Assembly: GCA_026874595.1 (NCBI GenBank)
Contig: CM049320.1
Span: 22,021,714 to 22,085,713 of the forward strand
Source of the DNA: Sipunculus nudus
Lineage: Eukaryota > Annelida > Sipuncula > Golfingiida > Sipunculidae
Reading direction: 5' to 3'
Length of the DNA: 64,000 bases
The notes beneath the pieces are model-generated. The model was given only the letters and a program-made list of their open reading frames with translations, was not told where the DNA came from and made no database searches. Below are positions 35,753 to 47,800 of the stretch, piece by piece; position 1 is the first letter of the stretch; each line of letters begins with the position of its first letter. The translations under genes and the position numbers were made by a program.

Positions 35753-36669
35753 CTGTTAAATTCTGAAATTTGAAAGTAAAAGCTTGAAAATTATTCTAGT
35801 TATTGCAGTTTTTCTTAGGCTCTAATGTATTTACATTTTGAACCTCCAGACCAGCAATGTCTGGTCCCTACAGCCTTTCCTGTAAACTTATTAGTGATGC
35901 AACACTGCTGTCACAATTGTAGAATCACGTGGCAACCCTGACCCCCCCCCCCCGCCCAACCAGATATGTTGCATTAGTTACATTCTTTAATTGCATTGCT
36001 GTTTCCGATCCAATGTATACAACTTTTCCTGAATCAAGGGTAATTTTCAGATATTTATTATTTTGTAAATTTCAAATATATTTTTTAAAGAAAAAATAAA
36101 CAGATGAGATGTTGCCTGAGCAGATTAACTAAAAATGTTGATGCAATTTTGAATCGTTAATCAACTTAAATTTTCAAATATAATTGACATGACTGTAAAT
36201 GTATTGTAAAATTGATAAATTTTGTACAAATTTTCCTTAACAAAAAATTTATGTACAAATAAAATGACGATCTAATGCAAATATTTGTTCAGTATTTTTC
36301 TGCCTCAGTAGAATGGGAATTAAAGTGATTTGCTTTGTTTTTCTATCTCTCTGTCTGTTTTTAAATATTCAATAATTATGAATAAAACTTTTTTTACCTT
36401 CAAGCACTTTTGGATTAAATTTGTATCCTGTTTGTTTTTGCACGGGTGTTGTAACTTTCCTTACTCCCTGCCACTGAGTATTTGTTTTGGACAATGTTCT
36501 TCTGGCAACTGCATAAGATTTATTACTGGTAAATAAAGAAAAAAATATACAGAGGTACAAAGGTGTTTTTAAACTCTCATCCCCCCCCCCCATCAAGTCC
36601 TTTTACCTGTGGGATGGGAACATTATGTTTGTATATATTTAAAAACAATGGATTTAATTGGATAGTGTA

Positions 36670-36790
36670 AACTGCCGAACTGTCAACAGCTTATCAAAAA
36701 GCCAACTAATGATCATGGTAATAGTATAGATCTCATATTCACAAACTGCTATAGCCTGATATGTTTTAGTAGGTCACAAAATCTTATTTA
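36670..36790 (+). pseudogene. LINE endonuclease remnant (short)
   Basis: A frame across this stretch reads QLIKKPTNDHGNSIDLIFTN, matching the region before the last catalytic motifs of LINE endonucleases and matching the longer remnant at about 39025-39075 (PTNDHRYTIDLVFTNC). It is only about 30 codons long. Confidence 0.5.
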
Positions 36791-36989
36791 AGAATGTTCA
36801 AAAGTTTGTGCGCTGGAATGTTAATTAATCACCTCCCTCCCTCCCCCGTTTATGTGCTTAAATAATATATTTTAAAATATCAGTTACATTATAACATTCA
36901 TGTTCCAGATGGGCCAAATAGGGAAATGTTCAGGTTTATTATTAAATAGTTTAATACCACAACTTTCATGCATTACACATTACAATATA

Positions 36990-37075
36990 CAGTCAAACCT
37001 CTATAATGTTGGCACCCTTGGGACTGGACCAAAATGCCCACTTTATAGAGGTGTCCACTAAGAGAGGTTCCACTG
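36990..37075. mobile_element. pogo/Tigger-like MITE of 86 bp
   Basis: The ends CAGTCAAACCTCT and, inverted, CAGTGGAACCTCT are flanked on both sides by TA (36988-36989 and 37076-37077). TA duplication and a CAGT...AACCTCT terminus with a GGACC interior are the usual signature of pogo/Tigger-type Tc1-mariner elements. It is too short to encode anything. Confidence 0.65.
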
Positions 37076-37399
37076 TATACTTATCAGATATAGTGTATGC
37101 TCATGGATTGGTGTATGATTAAATCACGGCTTTTTATTTGAATCAATAAATTAAAATTGTATTGTAGATGTTAATCCCCACTTTCTTTCTTATGCTATGA
37201 TTGACAGGTGTTCATTCATTCCCATGGTTATTTTTTGCACATATTACTGTCACATAGCTGAAACAATGATACTTCTAGAAATATCTGATAATATAAGACT
37301 CCTGAAGCTAAAGTTTAAACGCTCCATAAAAGTGCACAGTTTAAGTTCAGCAATATGTATTTAATATTTAAAGCCTTTTGCTTTCATATTTTCAAAAAC

Positions 37400-37456
<57 letters not shown>

Positions 37457-38599
37457 CGAATTGTTCCAAGTGTGTACATGGCTATGTATTTAGTTAAACA
37501 AGGAAAAATAAGTGGGTTTATCATGCAGTTAGTACTTAAGAATAACACAGATGATGAGAACAGAAACATTTTAGAGTGTAAGAAAGGAGATTTCTGTCCA
37601 CATGCAGCAAATTATTTGGCATTTTGTCCCATCCGTAATGTGTTCACAGTTTAACCCATGATTTTTATGACCATTGAGACCTTAATAATTAGCTGTATGA
37701 ATTTAAAATGTGTACCAGGGGAACGATTAAATGTGGAATACATTTGGTTACAGAAATCTGGAAGTTGAATTTTGGTACCCATTATGATGTCTTTGTCTAA
37801 AATAAAATAATGTTTTTTTTATCCCACCAATAACAGGTTGTGCTGCAATATCAGGATTACTAACCTAAAAACTGCAGTTTGTGTTGGAATAGAATATTCT
37901 TCTATTCTAAGTTTGTGCCTAAAATGGAAGCAAGATTAATTTTTCATACGAGTCTGGGGTACATATAACTTGAATAAATCAGAATAAAGTGTTTCATCAT
38001 AAAAAAGAGATATCGGTAATCATAACTGTCCCACCCGTAACAGTGGAATGACACTGTGAAATTAGGGAGAAGATAAAAATTTAATCTTTTTGCAGTTAAG
38101 CACTAACCTGAACTGTTTTTGCCTAATCTGTATGCCTGTCCCCTGCAATTATTATGCAGCGGGTGAAAAAAATACATCTTTTTGTCCCATCCGTAACATG
38201 TCCCACCTGTAACAAGGTAAAGAATATTGCTTGCTTCATAAAAATTATATTTAACAACTCATATTAATTTTATATTATTTCTTTTAACTCCCTTTAAATG
38301 TAAAAACTGTACTCTTGTTGTACCGTACTTTTTAGGCCTTCTGACTTTGATATTTTAATAGTTACAGAGAGGTAGTTTATCATGTTATTTTTTATTCATA
38401 TATCATGTCTGAAAAAATTTTCTGCTATCTCAATCTGGATTTAACAACATTTTTTTTTACAAAATCTGGATTTTCAAACAACCATCTGGTGAATCAAATA
38501 ATTATATAGCAGGTTATCTACCATAGCACATACATTTGCACCATCAGGATGTTAAATCTGATTGCCATATACTTAACGCCCAAATCATTGCTTTTGCAT

Positions 38600-39180
38600 A
38601 GTCACGCCATTGCTCTAGAGACCAAAATGAAATGTATGAAAAATCTCATTACAAACTTTTCAGAAATGATCAAATAGCTGTCAGAGGAACAACAAACAAA
38701 AGACAATCTCATGGTTTAGCCAGTTATATACATGAACAGCAGAGTCCCCATGTAACCCTTCACCACCACACACCACCAGATTTTGAGATTTCTCTTCTAT
38801 ATATTCACACACATACTCAGTCACTTCAGATTGTTTTCCTCTATAGGTCGTCCGCATGTCCCATCAGTAACTTCTTCTATGAACTCCAAGTTTAGTTTCT
38901 CAAGTTGACCTCAACCTGCCTATAGTGTTCATAGGCGATTTCAATATTGCCATTTCTAATATAATATATAACACCAAATTGACACAATTATGTCAACTTA
39001 TTTAATGTCAACAACTAGTCAGAGAACCAACCAATGACCATAGATATACAATAGATCTTGTCTTTACTAATTGTTTAAATGCTTCAGTTTCAACATTAGA
39101 AAACACATGGTCAGATATTATTAAGATATTATTAGCAACAATCCCCCACTCTTTAATTCAGATAAAACATGGCAACTTCT
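38600..39180 (+). pseudogene. LINE endonuclease remnant
   Basis: The first frame (38632-38895) contains RNDQIAVRG, HGLASYIHEQ and a VFLYRS motif. After a frameshift at about 38896 the frame continues with VDLNLPIVFIGDFNI and YTIDLVFTNC, interrupted by a TAA. The GDFN motif and the IDLVFTN block are endonuclease hallmarks of CR1/L2-type LINEs. It differs from the 21.6-27.6 kb element in sequence, so it derives from another family. No reverse transcriptase follows. It lies near the right end of repeat copy B. Confidence 0.75.
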
Positions 39181-39616
39181 CATAGCTTAATCTACCATTT
39201 CTTTGCTATAGATACTTTTTGAGACATTCTTTTCCTCTCCCATTCAGCAACAACTGCTTCCCAAAACATATTAGTTTTCTACTTTTCCATAATTATTTTG
39301 TTTTATTAAATGTGTATTTTTATACTTGTAAACCTCCACTTCCTTCCTCTGTAATTTACAACATCTGGTCATTCCCAATGCAACATTTTAGACACACATT
39401 CTATATATATTTGAAATACTGATACTTCTATATTATTACTATTCCGCTCAATTACATAATTAACACAAACAATTACATCATAAAATGAAATCTTACAGAC
39501 CCAAATACATACAACAATGGTGATACAAATATATCAGTCACATTCAGCTTAGCGCCGTGACTCATGGGTCCCTTGTTCTGTCGAGTAATACATACATTGT
39601 GTATGTATTGTGGAAA

Positions 39617-39667
39617 TGTCTATCAAATCTATATGTCTATCAAATCTATATGTCTATCAATAGACAT
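39617..39667 (+). repeat. Short minisatellite (about three 17-18 nt units)
   Basis: ATGTCTATCAAATCTAT repeated in tandem just right of repeat copy B. Confidence 0.7.
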
Positions 39668-40671
39668 AAGTGTCTAAAGATAATAAGAAAAGAACAATAT
39701 GTGGGTGTGATAAAAAACCATTTTAATACTCTAACAAGCCTCTAAAACCCTAAATTATTATTTTCCAAGTAAACACACTCAAAGGGTAACACTAGAAAAA
39801 CGGTAAATTCTATTCTTACCCCTATGAAGCAACCAAAAGTTGATAAATTTTAACATTCGTTTCCAGAGCATACTTATTTCTTGCAGTGTTGTGCATATTT
39901 TCCTCATTTGTAGCATAAACCAAAGTTTGGCCGCGATCCTGGACGGGGTTTATTTGGTGTTTGATTCTTATCAAGAATGTCTAGGAAAGCTGGTGTGACA
40001 CAGCTGGGGCGTGGTTTTATCTGTTGTTCAGTAATAACATAAAAAAATAGCAACCACGTTTCGAATATATGTCCAGTTCGTTCATAAATGACCATTTCTT
40101 TCATAATTTCATATTAGTCAATGATGATGCAATCTTATTTTTTTTTTATCACAAAGCAAAAATATATTAAAATCACGGAGAAAAATTGCTATTAAGGTGA
40201 GTCCAAGAATATGTCTATGATGAAATGATATAAACGTTCTATTCCACCATAAGGCAGTAATACCATGCTGCTGATAATACTCGGAATGAAAAAATGAAAT
40301 ACTGAAATAAGAAATTGCATTTTTAGCTATCTTCATCTTTACACAGTATAATTTCGATTTTGGTTCCATTACTGAGTTTATTGTGAAATATTATATATCT
40401 AAACATGGTCTAGGATCAATATACTGAAAGCAAACTACCTTGTTGTTTAATACCTTATACCTAATTATAATATATCTGAAATGTGGCACACAGACAAAAA
40501 AAGCATTGGATATATATTTAACGTAAAAGTTTACGTTCCCACACCTGTGAGTTATCACCCCGCCGCCGTTAACCTCCCTTGAAGATAAATTGACGCCACT
40601 TGTCCTGAGACTGTCTGCCAGTTTTCAATGAATTAAATTTGGGAACATTAATTATAAAACTGACGCACGTT

Positions 40672-40880
40672 AATTGCACGATTATCGTGCACGATTATCG
40701 TGAGTTCGAATCTCAGCCGAGGCGGTGAGATTTTTTTCACGGTCGGCCCCCATACAGGTTAAGGTTTTGCTCCACTGCACGGCCGTGTTTCACTCACGGT
40801 GGTATGGTCAATTATTGGGGTTTATTAGACACACAGGATCCGCACTTGCAGTAGTCAGCGACACAAATTGAAAGAAAGCT
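40672..40880 (+). repeat. tRNA-derived SINE-like unit
   Basis: GAGTTCGAATCTCAGCCGAG resembles a tRNA T-arm/B box. It is followed by TTTCACGGTCGGCCCCCATA and a body with GGTGGTATGG and CCGCACTTGCAGTAGTC. The same order is seen at about 61440-61640 and, on the minus strand, at 43718-43985, so this is one family. The 61.4-kb unit is the duplicated counterpart of this one. Confidence 0.65.
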
Positions 40881-41500
40881 TGTGCTACTGGGCTATTATG
40901 TTGTACGGAACTGGATGGAATTCAACAGATGTTCCTAATTAGTTAAGCTAGCAAAAACAAAAGGTATGGCCGTGCGATGATTTTACAACTGTCAAAACAA
41001 CACTTTTACGATCGTTCGCTTTCCTCCCTTTCACATACAACTTGAAGTTTCCTCGATTTGTTGTGTGCCCTATAGTGGGACTGGGATTTCAAGAAGCAGG
41101 GGCATAATTTAACGGGAAACTCGACACTTCACTGTATGTGCCTTCCACTTCAAATATAACACCATTTTCACATGATTTAAAACTACACCAGACCTATTAT
41201 TTACTTCCATTTAGTCATTATCATTATTATTAGTACACACTATAATAAAAGGAAATAAATCAGGACATAACAACATTGTGCATTTCATTTTTTCACTTCA
41301 AAGTATTTTTATGATTTAAAATCTAGGCATAATTATTCCATCTCCCACGGCTCTTTATCCATATACCACAACCCGGTAGAAAGCATTATTATTTCAATGA
41401 GATTCAATGTTAATTTTTAGTGTATAAAAATTGATCTTATTATTATTTGATACAGAGTGATACGAAAACGCACCAGCATAGTGAAACACAGCAGGGGACA

Positions 41501-41559
<59 letters not shown>

Positions 41560-41822
41560 CATAAATATATACGCATTTAACGGGCGAATCTTCATGGCAG
41601 ACTCGCCTGTTTCTGTGATAGATGTCACAGTGTCTATTTATTTAACGGAATATCGCCATATTATTACCGGGAGTTATGCATATAAATGCAAGCCAGATAA
41701 CAGTTATGCGGGAAGGGCATCTGAATACAAAGCAAAGACGTTAATAACACAACATATGCCTTCTTAATACTAACCTAAGACATTGCTGTCGCTGGAATAT
41801 CACATATATTATGCTGTGCAAT

Positions 41823-41995
41823 ATGCATGCCGTTGCGGTCGTTCTCCTTGCCAATGAGCTGGTCAGTGCCAGCGAATGAGCTGTTTAAAGGTAAACCTTT
41901 TCCAGCTAATTTATAAGCCATTGTGTCAGCTTATGCCAGTGTGAGCGCACCACCTGCGACTCCGTTCAGTCAAGCTGGTTCACCAGGAAAACAAA
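41823..41995 (+). promoter_or_regulatory. Conserved upstream flank of the proposed first exon
   Basis: About 170 nt upstream of ATG 41996 is retained, at roughly 75-80 percent identity by eye, in the duplicate at 62415-62585. Shared blocks include GCATGCCGTTG, CTTGCCAA, a GCCAGTGTGAGCGC segment and the GGAAAACAAA leading into ATGGCTAC. A TATA-like TTTATAAG is present only in this copy. Proximal promoter and 5' untranslated sequence is an inference from position. Confidence 0.35.
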
Positions 41996-42005
41996 ATGGC
42001 TACCG
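41996..42005 (+). CDS. NTF2/SnoaL-like (DUF4440-type) protein, proposed first coding exon (10 nt)
   Basis: ATGGCTACCG followed by the donor GTAGGT at 42006. It supplies three codons plus one base, exactly the phase required by the exon at 54301, and would begin the protein Met-Ala-Thr-Asp-Glu. With the three downstream exons the total is 369 nt, an uninterrupted frame of 122 codons plus stop. A minimal start exon fits a protein whose domain begins almost at its N-terminus. The link spans a 12.3-kb intron and rests on phase and position, so another upstream exon remains possible. The duplicate at 62586-62594 has the same ATGGCTAC but a one-base shorter exon. Confidence 0.5.
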
Positions 42006-43717
42006 GTAGGTTTCCACCATTGTTCTTTCATGATCTCTTTGAATTTACATTTTTAACAATGTTTCAATGATATATGAGCTGATCGTATTATGTATTTTAT
42101 ATAAAAATCTCTTCCCCATAAAATATCCTGTCTCTGCGCCTAGTGAGGTTGGTCGACAATATGTTTATCGGTTGTATGTGCGCGTAATGTGGTTTAAAGT
42201 CAGCTATGCACCTACCTTTTCTGTGACATTTATTTTATTTCGAGCTTACTTTCCTTACATATTAATGAACTATGGGTAAATCCTGTAAAAAATTCTTATA
42301 TCGCCTCTATGACAGATGTCTGACCGATCCAAATGCTAGTGAACACGGTAAATGCGCTAATGGTGACAAACATGAGAGCCATATTAATAACGAAAGGTGA
42401 TTGGTTACAAGTGTGCGGAAGTGGAAAGGTCTCTGGTTTTGCAATTTGCGAAGTTTACAAAACTTTGGTTTGACTGACTTGCAACCAGCTGAATGGTCGG
42501 AAAATCATGTTTGAATATGTTTGGTGGAACATTTTGGCGGGCCCTTCACATAATCTATACATGTAGATACAAAACAAAACGAACTGTTTGTGGGTTTAAC
42601 AAGGGATTAACATTAGTTAATAGAAGTCAGTTATCGGAATAGGTCACTTTAATACAAGTCCTACGAACCGTACGAATGTATAGTATATGTAAGGTGCCGT
42701 ATATCCTGAGACTCTTCTAGCGTACTACGCTGAAAAGAAGCAGGTGAAAATTTAGTGTTGGTCTTTATCCCAAAGAAAAGCATTTTAAAGATATGCCGAT
42801 AAGAAGATGAGTTATTTATATTTTGTGTGCTTTCGGGCCATATGCTCTCAGCTGTCTGATTCTTGGCCTTATGCCAGCACCGGTATTATCAGACCATTGA
42901 GAGCGGGTATGGCATGTTGAAAACTTGAGATCGATGCACAGTGCAATACCATGTTCTCATTAGTCTGATTATAATTCTACCCTCCGTGCACACCCTCGTG
43001 TTCAAAACCAGAGATCCTTGCCATACAAAGCAGCGGTTACACGGAAGAATGCCTGAGACGACTGCAGTGTATAATCGCTGGGGGAGGGGCAAACAAGGTA
43101 TCAGTTACTGATGTGGCGTACCAAAAGGTATGTCAAATGAGGACAAATCGTTATACTTATAAAAATCGAACTTGTGTTCAAAATCACAAAACAGTCGGCT
43201 GGTGTATGTGTGCGCTGTCTTAAGAAGGGGTGCATGGTCTGTGTAAACGTGCTCCTTTTTTGTACCAAAGAGGTGGTCGGACAGAAAAAGGGTTTGAGTA
43301 CTCTCAGTACTGATTGAACTGCCGTGCACTTTATGATATTGCTAAGAGCCTTTTAAACAAGGGGGATTTGATTTTACATTCCTTTTTTTTGCATATTTGC
43401 TTTATTATTTATAACTATATCCATAATAAAACTGAGGGTGATAAACTGTACTTTGTCACGGGACTTGTCTGTGGCTTCGACCTGGAATTGTCCGTTTTTG
43501 GTCAAGAGCACTTGTAAGAGGGCCATTCTCTCACATGAATACTGACAAATTTGACTTTTTATCCTCGTGAAGGGGTTATTGAGCGCCATCTTTAAGTTCA
43601 ACATAAACTGCCCAAGAACGGGTCATCTGCTGATCACTTTTATTAAACATGCATCCATTCAACTTTCGGACTACATGATAGGGCAAGAGCACACGTTTCC
43701 TCCCATTATATATTCTA

Positions 43718-43985
43718 ATGTTAAGCAGGTGCGGTGACTACTTTACCTGCGGGAGCTGGTATTAATCTGCCCACTGCTGGGTCATGCCACCGAGGAACCC
43801 ATGAAAGGCGCACTCGTTTGTGAGTGTTAGACAGCCATTGGCCTTCCAATTAAGACTGCTGAGCGCTCACCCTGGTATGGGTTAACCGTGAAATATTTCT
43901 CCTCCTCGGCTGAAATTCAAACCAATACACTTCCGGCCTTGAGTCAAGTGCTATTTCCCTAGACCACATTAAGCCGGTTTCAGCT
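43718..43985 (-). repeat. tRNA-derived SINE-like unit, minus strand
   Basis: Read on the minus strand it begins with a tRNA-like head: TGGTCTAGGGAAATAGCACT is an A-box-like segment, and TTGGTTTGAATTTCAGCCGA is a decayed B box. A body with CACTCACAAACGAGTGC, GGTTCCTCGGTGGCATGACC and CAGTGGGCAG follows. The palindrome CACTC-ACAAAC-GAGTG is shared with the unit at 61.5 kb. It ends near TAGTCACCGCACCTGC. Confidence 0.7.
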
Positions 43986-44155
43986 TTTTTCATACTCAGT
44001 TTCATAATTTTTAGAAAAACCTGACAAAAATTTCCGTTTTAAGGATAGCTTGAATTCACCATACTACTTTTGTTTACGATTCGCCCATCAGAGGGCATCA
44101 TGTTGATCACATTATTTTGCTGCGCCATCTAGCGGGATCCGTACAGAATACAGGA

Positions 44156-44326
44156 ACTCTCGGCCCCAGAGACACTCGGCCCGGAGACACTCGGCCCGAG
44201 CGACTCTCGGCCCCGGAGACACTCGGCCCAAGAGACACTCGGTCCCAGAGACAGTCGGCCCCTGAGCATGGGGACCTAGCGACACTCGGCCCCGAGACGG
44301 TCGGTCGGTCCCAGAGACACTCGGCC
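44156..44326 (+). repeat. GC-rich minisatellite, unit about 16-17 bp
   Basis: About ten variants of GAGACACTCGGCCC(C/G) in tandem, with some units degenerate (for example around CTGAGCATGGGGACC). It stands out strongly from the AT-rich surroundings. Confidence 0.9.
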
Positions 44327-44618
44327 AACAGGTCCGAATTAACCCCCGGGAAACCCCTCGTTCACACAATTGTTCCCGTAGTAACAAGCTAGATCGTCTT
44401 GGCATGAATGGAGTAGTGACTTGGTCGTCTACGAATATACCGGTACTTGAATGCCACGAATTTAAGCAATTAACAAAAGCTGAATTTTCTATGAATAAAA
44501 CATAATGCACACACAAAGTTTACAAAAATAGGCCTATATATACAGATTTAATGAAACCGTGCATAATTCTGAAACAATCAAAAGCATTATTATTTTATAG
44601 TCCAAATAATGATATTCC

Positions 44619-44622
<4 letters not shown>

Positions 44623-44669
<47 letters not shown>

Positions 44670-44782
44670 CAATTATATATATATATTTATATGTATATGT
44701 TTTAATACATATTAATATTTTATTTGAAATTTATATAGCTGATTGAATTAATGATGTATAATCGCTCCGCAGTGATGAAGAC

Positions 44783-44830
<48 letters not shown>
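44623..44830. repeat. Two (TA)n microsatellites
   Basis: TA tracts at 44623-44666 and 44789-44830 separated by AT-rich sequence. Confidence 0.9.
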
Positions 44831-44834
<4 letters not shown>

Positions 44835-47800
44835 CATTAAACAATGGGATCCATATAAAATCAGTGTTCATAATTTTTGTGTATTACGCTGGAGTAATCT
44901 ATATAATAGTTTATATTAATGAATAAAGAAACAGACGGATAAAACAAGAGAAACTGACGCCATCTACCACGGTTTGATCAAAGGTTGAAGCCGTCTCTGT
45001 AACTCGTTGGAAGTGATTAATGCAGTCATAACAATGACCTTTGTGTGCATAGTAAGTTCGGTAGACCACTGATTGAGCGTATCCATAATCAACCAACCAC
45101 TAATTAAGTCATTACCAGGCCAGGTGGACATGCTGGTGGCTGAATGAATGAAAGACAAAGGAAACAGAGAAAAAATGAAGAAAGAGCAGAAAAAAAAGAA
45201 TAAACAAAAGACAACAAAAATAAAGGAACAAGATGGCAATTGCAAAAAATGGAAGACAATATATACGTATATATATGTATAAACAGGTGTGTGTGTGTTT
45301 GTGGCAGTTTAGGTGTGTTATAATCATATGTGCATTTAAAAAATATTAAATATTAAAAAAATATTAAAATATTAAATATAGAATAATATTGGTTAAAACA
45401 ATATTTTTGTTGCAGAAAAAGCAATGAGGAAAAGAAAATTAGGCTTCGCCGTATATCATCCTTCTTCTCGAACTACACATCAGTACGAATTCAACATAAT
45501 TAAATAATATTAAATCAGTTGTATAGCTATACTGAACAAGATAATTGTTTGACTTAAACATTTAGGGAACACATAACATGCAATCATTAACCCATCATAC
45601 CGGATATCATTTAATCCCATCATTTTTGTTCCCTCCCTATACATATAAATGCTTCAACGTCCGTTTATTTCCTCCATCACACATTTAACCCATGCAGTCT
45701 TCCTCTCTCTATCTCTCCCTCTCTCTTAACTATACAAATTCTCCCTCCTATAAAAATATTCCCTCTCTAATCTAGAATCGCCCTTACCTTTTACCTATAT
45801 ATATTTAGTCACTATAACATATATGATTTTGGCTTACTCTTGGTATTTATGAACTCCATGTAGTGTTGTTTGTTGTATAGGCCTATATGTGGAAGTTTAA
45901 AATAAATATGTAATTTATGTATATATGTTACTTTTAATTTTGTAGTTTGGTTTAATTTTATCCTTCGGGTGATTAACTGTCAGGGTAATTATCAGAGGGT
46001 ATGCATTTCTGTGATATATTTACGGTGATATTTCTATTAAGAGATTTTTTTATTTGTTTTGGAAAATTATTAATATATGTTAAACTTCAGTATATATGAA
46101 CAAAATTCTATGTAATATAAAATATTATGGTTAACAATTATGAAAATAAAACATTGGGTATTTCGACTCAAATTCTGAAGGTAGATGCACCGAAATACTT
46201 TGTCCGTTGAATCCCGGCAAATGGACCCCTCTGTAGCAAAAAAGGAATAAATTAAGACATTTTTTTTAAAGTAGAATAAAAAAGACGCAAATATGTTTTT
46301 TTTTTCACTTTTTTTCCAATTTATAACTATAATTATGTTAACAATAATTGATTTTAACAAAGACTATTAATTGATATTTTTTTATCGAAACTCATAAAAG
46401 ATAAAGTGAAAACAATTTCTTAAATTTGCAAGTGAGATTTTACTTCGTGTAATGGTGTCGAGAAAAAGGTTCATATTTTTCTCTTACCTAGACGATTAAA
46501 AAAAAATGAAACTGAAAGTGCACTACTGGCATTATTCTATAATTCTAAAGATATATTTATACAAATTAAGTTTTGTTATTTTAAAATTAAGATTAAAAAC
46601 ATTAAAGACAACATGACTGGTGTTCACGGGCCCTTCCCACTACACTGTCGATACGTATCGGTGACCACTGATATTGGGTTGGGGTCAAATTAAACACATG
46701 GAAAATATTAAGTTAAATTATGCTAATACTCAGATTTTTATTTATTTTTTATTACAAAGGTTCATATTTGGGTTGGTTCAAAATAGCGTATTTTGTCAGT
46801 GTTGAAATTGACTTTGGAATAAATATATATAAAGGGCGTTACGATCCTCTAATTTAACGCTGCGGCTTGTGTACACGTGTTCGACTTCACAGCACATTCA
46901 GGACAATTCAGAAAAACCAACGATCGTTTAGCGATGGTTGTGTGAAGTTTTGAAAAATAATAACTAATCCAAGTGATACCGATTTGCAGACGATTTTGTG
47001 TTGTATGGGAGAATCGTATGAATGACTGCAGTTCGAGATTTCCTTTGCAGGTGAAGAGGAAGAATGAAGATGATAATAAATTTTGGTATTTATTTGAAAG
47101 ATGAAAAAAATATAATACGGAACGTCGGTACCTCGATTATGTCAGTCCCCTTCCCAAATTCCTTTGACAGCTGAGCCGATGTATGACATGGAATGGCGTC
47201 GCCAATAATTGTCCTTGTTGTCCTTCATTGATCATGATATTACATGTTAAAAAAGCTGAAATACTTGCCCTCAGACTCCAGTGTATTATATTAACTTCAG
47301 TGCGTAAACGCACCAAATCCGGTTTTTTTTTTAAATTGTGAGGAATTTCGTCATATTTATAACCCGCGGAAACACAGTCCCTGTCTTGAAATTTGTTGAC
47401 TCGTTCACATACATTCATTTCGTGACGTAGCCCAATAATACAAGCTTAACAAACATTGAATTTCGCGTCACCTGAGAAAAGGCCGCTTCATATTAAAAAT
47501 TATAACTCGTTACTGGTTGTCTTGTAATCGAAGTGCCATGTGCGGGTGACAGGGTCCGCATTCACTGTACTCGTGAACATTTTACGCGGTAAATACGGCA
47601 CCATATGAAAAAAAAAATGATCCTTGTTTTAATATGTATATTACGTGCTCCTGGACGGCATTTAGCCAAGTAGGCAAGTTCTCACCATCCCTTTCGCGAG
47701 CGCTGTATACACACAAATAAATCCACACCATCCAGGGCTCTGGGATCTTGAGTATATGGGTAAGCCCCGCACGCTGTCAGCGGCATCGACAATTATATCA

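Larger units (their letters stand above)
34301..39576 (+). mobile_element. Unclassified long repeat family, copy B (composite)
   Basis: Left end AGCTCAGCTGAATATAAGTC followed by ATCTGAGCTATAGTCGCGG matches copies A and C. The right end near 39515-39576 shares about 65 nt with copy A: an ACAATGGTGATACA segment, then CAGCTTAGCGCCGTGACTCA and TGGGTCCCTTG. Inside are a tandem duplication of about 784 bp (the first unit from about 34510, the second from about 35300), C-runs, a (TA)n at 35695-35751, two LINE-endonuclease remnants, a pogo-like MITE and another (TA)n at 37405-37454. At 5.3 kb it is much longer than copies A and C, so other elements have inserted or been captured. Confidence 0.5.
39770..42293 (+). 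repeat. Segmental duplication, copy 1
   Basis: This block matches 60622-62886 at roughly three in four to four in five positions over most of its length. Landmarks at the start (AAACACACTCAAAGGGTAA), middle (a SINE-like unit at about 40670-40880, paired with about 61425-61645) and end (TATTAATGAACTATGGG) are in the same order. Internally, 41404-41720 (including a (TA)n at 41504-41557) replaces the interval that in copy 2 holds a reverse-transcriptase fragment. The block carries the proposed first coding exon of the NTF2-like gene. Confidence 0.85.

Noticed and set aside
43105-43329. Minus-strand frame containing VYTDHAPL, reminiscent of a retroelement RNase H box
   Set aside because: Only this short box matches; the neighbouring sequence has no reverse transcriptase, integrase or LTR, so it is likely chance.
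44107-44516. Minus-strand open frames rich in Ser, Gly, Pro and Val
   Set aside because: They translate the GAGACACTCGGCCC minisatellite.
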